Shown here in pieces: positions 34,885 through 46,462 of a stretch of 64,000 nucleotides of DNA; position 1 is the stretch's first letter, and every line of letters begins with the position of its first letter. The position numbers were made by a program, and so were the translations under genes. The stretch is from Tamarix chinensis (taxonomy: Eukaryota > Streptophyta > Magnoliopsida > Caryophyllales > Tamaricaceae), in contig CM060176.1 in NCBI GenBank assembly GCA_030549775.1, positions 100,024,303 through 100,088,302 of the forward strand, read 5' to 3'. Below the pieces are notes generated by a model. It was not told the origin of the DNA. It worked only from the letters and a program-made list of their open reading frames with translations, and searched no databases.

Positions 34885-37218
34885 TAAGTCTCTTCAAATC
34901 CTAATTACACACCCCTTAGCATTCATTTTCCTATATTGATTATTCAGCCATCATTTGCAATATGTCATTCTTGAATATCATCATTATTATCATACCCATA
35001 ATGCACGATCTAGTTCCCATATCATAAACATACATTACTAATCTTATCCTAGAGTATTACTCATAGAAATCTCTAGAAATCCTAATTCCACATACTAGCC
35101 ATAATTCACCCCATGAGACTCATATGATTACTAAGTTCAATAAACATCATTATAAGGCCACTCATTAGCAACATATATAGAATATGAATAACCTTTAGAT
35201 TTTACACATAAAATAGTGACATTATCATTTTAAGTTACTGTGCCCTAATTAGACCATTCTTTCGGTTTGAAGAACTCAAGAGAAACAATAATACTTCAAA
35301 ACACTTCTCAAGATATCATTATCACATCTTACTCCCCTAACACATTATTATACCAAAATTTTCATATTAACCCATAATTACTAAAATACCCTCAAGGACA
35401 ACCAACAGCTTTCATTTTATAAAATCTTGTATCTTCCATACGCATTATTTTCCAAATCCACCATTTATCATCAAAACTCATAAATATGCTTATATCCACT
35501 TATCATAGTTTATTTAGCACATATTTCATGCCATAAGATATATTCCCACAAATATGTCATTATTACAACAAAAACATAATATCCATATCATTTCAAAATA
35601 TGATGGTTAGCATATATTATATCATACAGTAATGATATCATAAAAACACACATAACTATACAAACACATAACACAAAACCCTAAAAATCTAATAGTATCC
35701 TTACCAACTAAGATTTCGGACTCTTAGCACATAAATTCTAGACTTCTTCCTCCGAGATTATTGGAATACTACCTACGAAAATAACAAAATCCATAGTTAG
35801 GTTCGAAGAGTTTAACTGAAGGAGAAATTAAGGTAAAGGGGGTAAAAATGGAAATAACCATAGTCATATAGAAGCTTGAGTTGTGTGGATGTGTACTGGA
35901 ATATGTGGTGGAGCTATGGTAAAAATTTTATGGCGTTTGGATAAGGTTTAGGGGTACATGGCTAAAATGGGGTGGTTGCATAGCTATGTTACAAGTAGTG
36001 CGCACCCAAGCCAAGAGTTAGGATCATGCATGAATAGGTAATCCAAAGTGGCACGATTCTCCTCTATCATTGGGAAAATAGGTCATAAGTTGAACAGGTG
36101 CACACGAATGTGCGTTTGGGCTGTGTGTGAGCATGTGTTTGGTCTATGCGTGGGCATGTAAGGGTGCACAAGTAAGTTATGCTGGGTTACAAAGGCCTGT
36201 GATATAAATTTTTTTATTGCATGGCCATGCTTGAGGCCATGAGCAAGTCATACATTTTGTAAAAATACGAAAGACGGGAGGAAGAAGAAAGGAAAAGAGG
36301 TGGTGGTTGGCGGTGATGGCCGACGATGATGGCTAGCAATGGTGCTAGGGAAGGAGTGGTTTGGGGTAGTTGGCCCACTAGCTTTGGGTGGCAAGTGGTG
36401 GTGTGCGATGGTGTTAGTGGTATCAATGGTGATGCATATGCAAAAACCAGGCATAAATAGGAGGAAGAAGGAGAAGAAAAGAGAAGGAAGAAGAGGAGAG
36501 AAGAGAGGCGCTCGAGTAGTGGCTTTTTGACAAAAAAATGGTAGAGTGGAGGTCAAAAAAATGGAATAAAGGAGAGTGTGTAGTGTATATATATGTGTGT
36601 GTACGGTACAAAATGTGGAAAAATGCAGGGAGGTGTAGGGGAAGGCATGAAGGGTAGTAAAGAAGGGTAGATAGGGAAGTCAATGAGGGATTGAGTGTTG
36701 GGTGAAAAATGCAGGTGATGGTGATGGTGAGTGTGTTTGTTGCATGAGAATGAGAATTGTGGTAGGGGAGGTGTGGTGTGTGGGTGTGTTACGTGAAAAT
36801 GAAGATGGCAAGGGAGATGATGATGGATGAGGGATCATGGGAGATGGTGTAGCTGTAAAGGAGAAATGTAAGCTACAAGGCAAGTTGCAACCAAATCAAA
36901 CTTTGCGACTAAGTTTATGGGAGAAGGAGAAGAAAGAAAATAAAAGGAGAAAGAAAAAGGAAAAAGGAAAAAGAGAAAAGTATTGGCAATTAGTTTAGAA
37001 AATTTTAGATTAGCCAAAATAGATAAGATTAGTGGTAATTTTAGGAGTTTTGAGTTTGGTTTACAAAATATGATTTATCTGGGTCAAAGATTTGGATTTA
37101 GTTAAGTTTTAGGATTAAGAAATTAGGTTAAGGCTAAAATAAGATTTTATTAGGATTAAAATTAAATTAGGGCATTAATGATACATCATTAGGCTAAGCA
37201 AACTTTTGGTGTAATACA

Positions 37219-38671
37219 ATATGTGTATGTGAGTTTATGCATACCTTGATTACATAGTTGTTTGATATAAATGGTTTTATCTAGCTATATCACATTTTGT
37301 GGATAGCTATGATTTTGTATATTTAAGATCTATGGGTGATATTTTAATTTTATTATGAATTTAATACAAATGTGGGTTCTTGATTGATTTAATGTAAATA
37401 TTGTAATTTTATAGGTAGGTTATAAGGATATAGTTTTTTTTTATATAAATATGATTAGCTTATAAAGAGTTGAATTTATTAAAGTGCTTTCCCTGTTATG
37501 AATATGTTATAAGGTTGATACTTTATACAGTTAATATTGTTTTATCAATTGTGTATGGGTAATTACATCCTAAGATATTTTAACCAGTTTTGAATTAGTT
37601 TGATCCTTTTTGTTTTTAAGTGTTGGTTTGGATAATTTTTCTTATTCTAGTGTTGTGAAAATAGAGTGGTGACCCAATTTGGATATGTTCCTAATTAATT
37701 TGGGAAAATTGCCTATTATGAAGAGTGGATTAATTAGAGATAATGTGGTGGATTTCATTACCTTGTGTGACTACACTTAATTAAAATACCATAACTTAAA
37801 GTGGAATGTAAAGTGAGATATAGGTCATTCAGTTTTAGCCTCCTAAAGCTGAGGATCCGCATTAGTCTTTCCTTTTATTTTGTAGATATTATTTGTTTAT
37901 TTGCTAGCCGTGTCTAGTTAAGGCTCCTCATCTATCTATAGGCTTCTCCGGACCTTATTAGGGGGTGTGCACACTTAAGGATAGGATAACCGAGGTAGTA
38001 GATCTTCGTAATTTTGTTATCCTTGTTGGAATATGTCTACTGGGATGGCCTAGGTATGATTTATATTCCTCTTGTGGTTGGTAGTAGGTCTTTAGACTTT
38101 GATTTGCTAGATGACTCCCTAGTTAGTTTATCCACTTAAAAATTGGATGCCACGATCATGTAAATAAAGATTAATATTCAGGCGAGTGTATGTCTATGAT
38201 TTATATGCTTATATGAATTTGAACATACAATATTATTCCTTTGTATTCACATGTTACTTAGTTGTTCCTCTAGCTAACTTGTTACATATTTTAAATGGGG
38301 CTATGATGATCCATGATGTACATGGTGAACATATGATCTAATGCAAGTTATGTATGAATCTACCCAAAGTGTTAATGTCATGCATGACAAGGAATAGTGA
38401 GAGTGGTGTTGACTTTTAGAGTTTCATTTATCGTATTAATATATTAGACTCTTTTCATGATTTCTATAATAGTAACATTTTTTGTTTGGTTGATTTGAAT
38501 TAATAAATATGTTTTGTGTGTGTGTGTGTGTGTGTTTACTTAGCCTTATCATCTAGTGTGAGTGAGACTATGGTGCCTATTTACACTAGAAGCGATGATG
38601 ATGGCCTCATCCTATTTAGCTTTTGTGCATACTTTCAATGAATTTTTGGTTTTAGAAATGGGGGTGTTCTA
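37219..38671 (+). mobile_element. Giant non-coding element copy K, second segment
   Basis: The remainder of copy K after copy I. The segment CGGACCTTATTAGGGGGTGTGCACAC at 37947-37972 matches copy A at 8231-8255, which fixes the orientation as plus. A GT run lies at about 38515-38535. The end GAAATGGGGGTGTTCTA is followed by the ATATG duplication. No gene is seen. Confidence 0.75.
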
Positions 38672-39200
38672 ATATGTATTATTTGTTGTTAAGAATGAGA
38701 ATAGGTGTTTTGTTATTTTAGAAACACATGTTTTAACATTATTATTATTATTATATGGCCTAGGGGTATTTTGGTAATTTAGAGCGTACCATGATGATTA
38801 TTCTAGCAAACATGCACGATATGTATAATTTTTTGTTAAACATGAGAATAGGTGTTTTGTTGTTTTAGAAAGACATATTTCAATATGATTATTACTAATA
38901 TGGTATAGGGGTATTTTGGCAGTTTTGATTTCACCATGATGATTATTCTAATAAACATGCATGATATGTATTATTTTTTGTTAAGCATGAGAGTAGGTGT
39001 TTTATTGTTTTAGAAACATATGTTTCAACATGATTATTACTATTATATAGCCTAGGGGTATTTTGATAATTTTGAGTGTACTATGGTGATTATTCAAATA
39101 AACATGTTTGATATGTGTTACTGGTTGTTAAACATGAGAATATATATTTTGATGTTCTAGAAATGCATGTTAGGGTTTTACGTGCAAAAGTTTATATAAG
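38672..39200 (+). repeat. 145-bp tandem repeat in copy C (right part)
   Basis: Units start ATATGTATTATTTGTTG-like at about 38672, 38819, 38964 and 39111, spacing 145-147 bp. The three units at 20905-21343 belong to the same array, split by copy K. Confidence 0.75.
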
Positions 39201-40754
39201 GGTAAAGTGGTCATATGGTGTATCTGGTAATTTAATTACATGATAATAATTTAATTATGGTATGTTATCCTCTTTATAATAAGTTGATAAATAAAAATGA
39301 AATCTATAATGGAAATGTATGGTAAAGTAGTACATGTAGCCTTAGGGATATCTTGGTTATTTTTGACCTAAAGTGCCTAAGTATGAATAATTGAGCCTAG
39401 GACGGCCTTATTAAAATTTTGATGTTGATATTGATAATGATCTTGATTATAGTTATCTCATAATGTTTGGAAATGAAAAAAATTATTAAGTATGAAAAAT
39501 TGGATCCATGTAATTAATGTATGTTTTCATGGTCACCATTATAAAATACTAACACTTAAAGTGAAAGACCTCGATATTGAGAATGGTGATTCTTTAGGGG
39601 TTGTTACCCTAAAGACATTCTTTAGCCCTTGATTATTTATGGATTTTGCTAGTACACCTTAGTACCCCAGCCAAACCCTATATCTTACTCTATTTAGCTC
39701 TACGGACTTAATTAGGTGGTATGCATACTCATGGATTAGTTATAATTGTCGATTGGGTACCATGTACCTTTGTGTATCAATGCGACTAGGGTACCTTTTG
39801 CATCCCTAGGTTAATAGTCGGTAGGATACTGTGCTATTCTTATGTGTGGGTATGACTGGAGTGCCTTAGTATCTTTGAGTTGATATAATCTCCTCTTGAG
39901 TTTAAAAATGAAAATGATTAATATTTGATTTGAAATCATTATTAAATTGGTTGGTTAGTTCGGTAGTAGCCTTTGTGCCTACCTGTGGTTTGATAGTAGC
40001 ATTTGTGGTTACCTGTGGTTCGGTAGCAGCCTTGTGCCTACTTGTGATGATGTGTGTTGTTATTGGTTTGTGTTGATGAGCCTACCTATGTTATGAGAAG
40101 TCATGGATTTTGATAATGAGAATTCTGACCATGGTTATGACTTGAGAATGATGTTTTTTTTCTTCTAATTATACTACAAAGAGCATCTCTTAGATGCTCC
40201 ATTGGTAAGTTTTAGTTATTTTTAGATGAACAATCCTAGATAGTATATGGCCTTGATGTTATGTGGTTATATGAATGATTGTTGTATTTCAGTTAATATA
40301 TATATAATTAAATATTCATATATTATTGTGATGCCTCTTTATGTGATCTATGTAAACTTCTCATATTAGTTTTACATAATGGGTTACTTAGCATTGTTGT
40401 ACTAAAGTGTTCTTTTCATAGGACCCACTTATTTAATGGGTAGTGGGTTTTGTAGGTTAGCTTATAAGATCTGTTAAAGGCTATCAGTTGGGTTGAGAGT
40501 TTAGGGTTATCCGTTGTTTTGTCAAGTATCTTTTGAGCCAAAAGATTTTATAATTCTTACTTTCTTTGTGTATTTCCTTTCACTAACATTTTGTAACTAT
40601 GGATAGTTGGTTCTATTTGAAATGTTATTAAGTTTCTTCAACTCTCTCGCTATTATGATTTATAATTATGTGATTAATTTAAGTGAAACAACGTTTTAGC
40701 CTTAGCACTTGATAACAAAACTATAGAGGAAACCGGGCTTGTACCAAGTGTGGC

Positions 40755-40840
40755 GGTAACACCCTACGATTTACTATTTTAGCTTCCATAATTAACTTTT
40801 TAAACCAATTTTTTCTAGTTTGTAATTTGGGGATGTTACA
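40755..40840 (+). other. 3'-terminal hairpin of copy C
   Basis: GGTAACACCCTACGATTTAC at the left arm and GTAATTTGGGGATGTTACA at the right arm pair imperfectly across a 46-bp AT-rich loop. The arrangement is repeated in copy G. Confidence 0.6.
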
Positions 40841-42218
40841 AAGAGCATCAATAATGGCAATGGAGGGGTCATCCAAGGAATAACTCCACTACAAGGGATA
40901 CCTCTAGTTAAGAGCATGCAAACCAAATGTATTCAAGTCATTCTGGATTAACCAAAGGTAGAATTAGGTTATAGTTGGGGCGAGGCCTTAGATTAGGTTG
41001 TGGGCAAGTCCATAGCCAAGGACATCAATCATCCTTTATGCGTAATATGGCATTAGTTCATATATGATTCCCATATATAAGCCAATTAAATTGGCATGTA
41101 ATACCATATATTCATAGCTAGTATAATGCGCACACAGATGGGGAATTATGGCTTTATATCATTATCCTATTGTGTGCTTAGAGATGAAAACTAGTGGGTT
41201 CGGGTCTCTATAGAGTTGTACCACAAGGTTCAAGAAAAGTGTCAGCTCTATAAGAGGTTCTTTAATATATAATTGTTGGTTAACTTCTTTATAATATTTC
41301 TCATTAGGAAAAAGGCATACTCCACAAGCACACTAGATGGAAATACCAAATATTGGTCATGTGATTTCCACTTAATATAATATACTACTTGTATGCTTGT
41401 CTTGAGCTAGCACTACATTTCTACGATTAGTGGTACAACATGATACATAATGTGTTGACGGTGAATTTAGCAAACGTTTCTTGATGGAACAAGCACTATA
41501 AATATAATCATGTATTTAATTATTTCTTATTATAATGTTATCATTGATGTGCACAAATTTCTTATAATAATTTTTTTATATATAAGTACAACTCTTAGAG
41601 CATTTTCCACTATCACTGGTGAATGCGATGTGGCGGGTATTCTATGATAGTATTGTCTCAACATGAATGACACTACATAAATCAAGGTTTTGAATTGTGG
41701 TTAAGGTTAAATAATGAAGATACACATTGAATAAACCCAATTCCTTTATCTTTAGGTGCACAGTAATGTAGGTTTGAAGGATTTGATGTTCCAATATCAA
41801 TATATTATTTGCATTTAAATTTTGAAATATACAAATGTAATTGAAATAGGATCTCAATTTAATTTAAACATAATGAGATCCTTGTTCTACCTTTTTATTG
41901 GAGTGCTCACATGTGTCAATGTTTGAAAATGTGAGAAACGAGTATCATACATATCTAAAATACCACTTCACAAAACACACCTAATAAATCAAGCACTATG
42001 ACCACACCCATGCTCTCCTTTAGTAAGTCCTGAATAAAAAGTTATGGGCTCAGTATAAGCTTGTTGTTGGTTATAATATGAGTATGGTTCACCCTTCTAA
42101 TACATATGCTGGATAATTTTTTATGCATCAATAAGACATCTATCAACTGTAATTTCATCATAGTCATTATATTATGAAAACAAAAGTTTATTCATCATTT
42201 GTAACATATGCCTATGAA
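40841..42218. other. Host DNA, no gene recognised
   Basis: AT-rich sequence continuing the host locus after copy C. Frames are short (for example 71 residues at 41642-41857 minus) and none resembles a family I know. It could be part of an old PMD- or Mutator-type transposon, because a PMD pseudogene follows at 43.4-44.1 kb on the minus strand. Confidence 0.4.
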
Positions 42219-42641
42219 TATGAATATAAATGGGATGGGTTCAAGATGGGTATACCCATATTCATATCCTTACCCGATAAGAAAATTAGTACTCGTATCT
42301 GAACGGATATCCATTAATACATCCATATCCGTATTTATCAGATATCCTTTATGCAATAGATTATCTGTTTACCCATTAATGGATATTATCCGATGGATAA
42401 ACCTATTTAAAGTTAAGCCAAATGATAATTTTAACCTCAATTTAGAGTATATTTATTTTAAAATTAAGGGTGAAAAGGTAATTATATATCGTGCAAATGG
42501 GTACGAATATGGATATCCCATACACGAATTTGATAGGTATTTTTTTTCCATCATCCATATTTTTTTATCTGTATCTATTTAAATGTTCCTTGGATAAAAC
42601 CAACCAGGTTTCAGGTAAAATTTGGACCATTTACATCTATA
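42219..42641. mobile_element. hAT-like MITE (423 bp)
   Basis: The ends TATGAATATAAATGG and, reverse-complemented, TATAGATGTAAATGG match at 12 of 15 positions. They are flanked by CCTATGAA (42211-42218) and ACTATGAG (42642-42649), which match at 6 of 8, consistent with an 8-bp hAT TSD. The interior is full of GGATATCCATTAATAC- and GGGTATACCCATATTC-type inverted motifs, a composition common in plant hAT MITEs. The open frame at 42208-42582 lies inside it and is not a gene. Confidence 0.65.
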
Positions 42642-42649
42642 ACTATGAG

Positions 42650-43368
42650 TCACACTAACATAACAATGTATATAAACAAGATCTATATCCCATTGATTCA
42701 CTATCGATGCTTCAAAAATATGAGGGTTAAGTAGGTGCTCATGCCACACACTTCATTAGGTAAGCATGTGATGACAATAACTTTATACCTTATTGGGTTG
42801 GGTCCTTTATTTGTTTTCCCTATTGACTTGATAGGGTTGTGTGGGGATCAATTGTGTAAAGCTAAACTTATGAGTGACTCATTATGTCATATATGGTTCT
42901 ACTACACACATAAAATGTATATTACTATAAAATAGTGCCATAGAGTAATCATTCCATACATTTGTTACCATATACGGATCTTGTGTCACTTGTAACAAAA
43001 ATATTATACTAGCTCTACTATAATAACTATAATAAATATTCAAGAATATTTTAAGTTAAATGAATATAAATTTCTTAGAGACATATAATCAATCACTCTT
43101 ATATAGTATCCAACCGTAAAATGGGGTTTGTCAAAAGATCAATCAGACCACTATCTTTCATAATAGGGCATGCAAGAGTCCCAATCACACCTAACACGGC
43201 CAAAATTAGGAAAGTGTTCATATGTCTAAGTATGTTATGATACATGTGTTATAATTAAAAGTAAATGATCAAAAAAATGTATTATATAGATGCTATTCAC
43301 ATAATTAATTGCAATAGATTTTCATATCTAGATATTTGAGTAGCTTTTGATCTAGATGTTATACTGAG
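42650..43368. other. AT-rich host DNA downstream of the PMD remnant
   Basis: No recognisable feature. On the minus strand this would follow the C-terminal end of the PMD pseudogene, but I cannot align it with the usual continuation. A 66-residue frame at 42735-42935 is of no known type. Confidence 0.4.
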
Positions 43369-44150
43369 CTATCTATATAAGAGTGAGAACATTCTTTCCC
43401 TATTCATAGTATTTACAACCATGAGATCGTGGAGACATATAAGCCAATATGGGCTAATTCGATTGGATGACTTATCTACAAATAATAACACATTAATTAA
43501 CCACAATAGGAAAGCAATAACTTTATGATCCCTTAATAAAAATTCTAATGTACATAAGGCATGAAGCATTAATAATTCCATTCCACCCCCTTTAATCATC
43601 GCCTTTGCATTGTCATCCTCCATACCAAATAGGCCAGACAATAGGTATATCACTTGCGAATAAGCTTTATTTGTATCACTCGCATATAATGGATGGCCAT
43701 CAACATTAAGTCTTAATATATGTTATACATCTAAAAAGATGATGGTCATCTCACCCCATGGCATATGAAATCTATTAGTTTTTTGCTACAATATCTTTAT
43801 AAAGGTGAATATAAGAGATCAGTCCACATAAAAAAAATGTAGGTCATCAGATGCTCTAATCCAGTCCCATAAATCTGGGTGAAAATTCATCATCAATGGT
43901 ATTCATCCAATTGCTACAATTCTCCAGTTTGGTGTAAACCCTCAAACCTTTACAATTCCTAAAAAAACAAATTCAAAAAATATAAGGAATAAATTATAGT
44001 TACCAAATGAAATAATAAAGAAAGTGTTATACTCTTTAAATTATAGTTCCAAACCATATATTCAATGCAATATGACGATAAAAGCTTGGGATAAAGCTAA
44101 GGTCCCTTAGACCTCTAGGACATGGTCCAATAAAGTACCAGTCATCCTTT
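43369..44150 (-). pseudogene. Plant mobile domain (PMD) pseudogene, MAIN-like
   Basis: PMD proteins include the Arabidopsis MAIN/MAIL family, and the domain is also carried by plant transposons. Reading leftward from about 44150, I see GPCPRGLRDLSFIPSFYRH near 44040-44110, WDWIRASDDLHFFYVD near 43845-43885, the PMD signature NRFHMPWGEMTIIFLDV near 43730-43785, then LNVDGHPLYASD. An open frame from 43653 to 43369 follows, with FLLWLINVLLFVDKSSNRIS matching the conserved LFxDKS block and ending SLLYR where PMD proteins read LAYLYR. Stops and phase changes separate these blocks, so it cannot make a protein. Whether it derives from a gene or a transposon cannot be told from here. Confidence 0.7.
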
Positions 44151-45078
44151 AGACGTATATTTTGTTCATCTAGTCTTACATCATCATCCTCATTTTCATT
44201 ACTCCATCATTGCCTTCTTCTTCATTTATAGGTGCCAAATAATTTACATAGGTTGAGGAGGATGGCCAACCCATGTTAGTTGAGGATGGTGGACCACTAA
44301 AGGATGATTGACTCACAGCTGTCATTTATCTATGGTGTAATATAGAACTACCTTCAACTAGATATAATGATTTTCCCCATGATTCAATGATGATGCAATA
44401 ATTACATCAGTGGTAAATGATGGATAACTTGCATAGTCCACAAATGTCAATATTATAAGAAACTCATAATTAAGATTAGCTTATTTTGGAGCTTCATCTT
44501 AGACTTACTCAAGAGTTTATTCATGTGACAACCTTTTACACATTTTTTACATCATAGCTCACTAATAAAAGACTTTGTATTTTTTTTAAACTCATCAAAG
44601 TCAATTGTGGTGCTTGTTTAGTTTCATTTCTATGTCGCAAGGAAGCAATAACTCCATGACCCTTGGTTCTATTAGATATCTTTCCCTATATATGTCTCAT
44701 TTGAATTTAAATAACAAAAATACTTCAATCATAATCATGATCGTATCAATATCATGGAAACAATATGTCGAGATGTACATGCGCATAAATATACTTAGCT
44801 TTATGATTATATCAAATAAATCATGATTTTGTAGTTAATATGATTTTTATAGTCGGTAATACCCTACTAGCCAAGTCTATGAATCCCTATGTTCAAACTC
44901 GCTAAATATAACTCTATTTATGATTTTACCAAAAACTAATACTTAAACATTTAAAATTAATTGTTAGGAAATGTTCCATTTCTAAATATACCAATCTCTA
45001 ATCTAGATCAACTAGTCTATTATTGAGATCTTCTAGATTTTCCACTCTTTAATCTAGATTGAGATAGATCTACCCATC
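44151..45078. other. AT-rich host DNA upstream of the PMD remnant
   Basis: On the minus strand 44150-44330 continues upstream of the PMD blocks and may encode a decayed acidic leader (NEEEG, ENEDDD-type codons near 44160-44260). The rest is AT-rich with no recognised feature; a 73-residue frame at 44605-44826 has no known match. Confidence 0.35.
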
Positions 45079-45302
45079 CTCACACTGTAAGGTTATGGAT
45101 GGTATAGAAATTCATACTCTAAGGCCATAGCTACATTTGGCGTTCATGCTGCAAGGTTGTAGCTATGTGAGCCGTTCACACCATAAAGACGCTACTATGC
45201 TAGGAGTTTGCGTTATGAGGTTACAGCTTCACTAGGCATTCACATTGTGAGGCCTTCGTTATATAAGCTACTTTTTCTGCGAGGCCACTACTACGTGAGC
45301 CT
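45079..45302. repeat. Seven-unit 32-bp minisatellite
   Basis: Seven consecutive units, each exactly 32 bp, starting at 45079, 45111, 45143, 45175, 45207, 45239 and 45271. The consensus is TTCACACTGYGAGGCYAT followed by AGCTACRTGAGCCG. Units differ at many positions, yet none has an insertion or deletion. It lies in host DNA, outside the giant elements. It is not a CRISPR array: there are no spacers. Confidence 0.85.
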
Positions 45303-45348
45303 ACTTCAATTTGGGTTGAGAAAAAAATTGAGTACAAACTAGATCTAA

Positions 45349-45386
45349 TAATAATAATAATAATAATAATTATTATTATTATTATA
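45349..45386. repeat. TAA/TTA inverted microsatellite
   Basis: A TAA run passes directly into a TTA run, forming a long AT palindrome. It can fold into a hairpin. Confidence 0.9.
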
Positions 45387-45976
45387 ATTATAAATGCATT
45401 TGTTACCTTTCATGAGTGTCACCCAATAGATATATGTGAGTGGAGTTAAACTTTGCAAAGTTATGCTAAGAAGGAGATGAGTGAGAGCTAGGGGCCATAG
45501 AGAGATGGATAAGCAAGGGACATGGTAGGGAGAGAGAGAATATAGGTAAGGGGAGGGTGGCAACAATGAGATGGGAATCATAGGAAGTAGTGGGGTAACT
45601 AAATGGGGGTATTATAAGTACTACATTGTTTATTTTCCCATTTAGTAATGCATTTTTTTTCCAAATAGAAGCCTCATTTTGTGACCAATGACAATAATTT
45701 ACACATTTACAATAAGTGTATATATAGTTTCCTACACTAGATTAAGAGAAATCAATTTTAAAATGAGTAATATTTCAAGTAACTAAAATAATTAATGTAG
45801 TGGGGGATAGTAGATTAGGAAATAACATTAATTTTTTTATTATATTTTTAGTAAAAAGGATTTATATTACAAAAATAAATAAATAAAACATAGTTACTAT
45901 ATTATAAAATGAAGGAAGTGGGCTGAAAAGGTTAAAATAATATAGTAATTATTTCTAACCTTTAATACCATATTAA
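45387..45976. other. AT-rich intergenic sequence
   Basis: No gene recognised. A 78-residue minus-strand frame at 45345-45581 includes the translated microsatellite and is not credible. Confidence 0.5.
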
Positions 45977-46462
45977 TGACACCTCAAAATTAATTACTTT
46001 TTTTTGTAGACGCATACACATAAAATAGTGGGTGCCAAAATCCAGAATAATAAGGGTACTCCCTATACCCGATCCATATAGGGTCAAAGGTTAAAAATGT
46101 GATTCACAACTAGAAATTAGGTGCAAGAAAGCCCTTGATATTGAGTTATAAAATTACAAAACAGACGCGATCAATAGAGGAGAATCAAGAGACTTCATAT
46201 ACAATAAGTGAAATAAGATGAGAGTTTGGATAACCACAATATTATGCCTACACCCTCAAATATCTCCTTACCATATGCATCACATTAAACCACCAATACC
46301 AATAATGCCTGTAAAATAAAGTGGCATCTACTAGTGGGAGTGAGTAGGTGCCTATAAATGAACATTTCAATACTTGCTTATGGAGTAATATGATTAATTT
46401 ACAAACATAGAGTGTTATGCATAAATTAATGTACTCAATAATAGGTATGTGATAACACATAG
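45977..46462 (-). mobile_element. Copy M, first segment
   Basis: It begins TGACACCTCAAAATTAATTA, a decayed form of the inverted family end, and contains an inverted hairpin-2 segment (CTACTAGTGGGAGTGAGTAGG at 46328-46348). Copy L splits it at 46463. The far end is not identified. Confidence 0.5.

Larger units (their letters stand above)
32781..37218 (-). mobile_element. Giant non-coding element copy I, second segment
   Basis: It continues copy I after B, starting TTACCACTGTAATTGACATA and ending TTTTGGTGTAATACA. It matches copy J throughout: the hairpin pair (33107-33172), palindromic motif array (33325-33680), spacer (34900-35700) and GA-rich tract (36250-36990). A separate TAA-flanked element is inserted at 33820-34884. 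The flanks of the whole copy are ATAGA (22370-22374) and ATATG (37219-37223), a weak TSD match. The open frames at 36214-37017 are low-complexity shadows. Confidence 0.75.
38672..40840 (+). mobile_element. Giant non-coding element copy C, third segment
   Basis: The sense 3' part of copy C. It begins with four more units of the 145-bp tandem repeat (38672-39200), then a segment shared with copy A at 8090-8420 (AGTGAAAGACCTCGATATTG at 39559), a GGTTCGGTAGCAGCCTTGTGCC short repeat (39960-40050), a decayed hairpin region (40384-40460) and a terminal hairpin ending GGGGATGTTACA. AAGAG follows, matching AAGAT before 15033 at 4 of 5. Confidence 0.8.

Noticed and set aside
42208..42582. 124-residue open frame
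   Set aside because: It lies inside the hAT-like MITE and translates inverted GGATATCC motifs.
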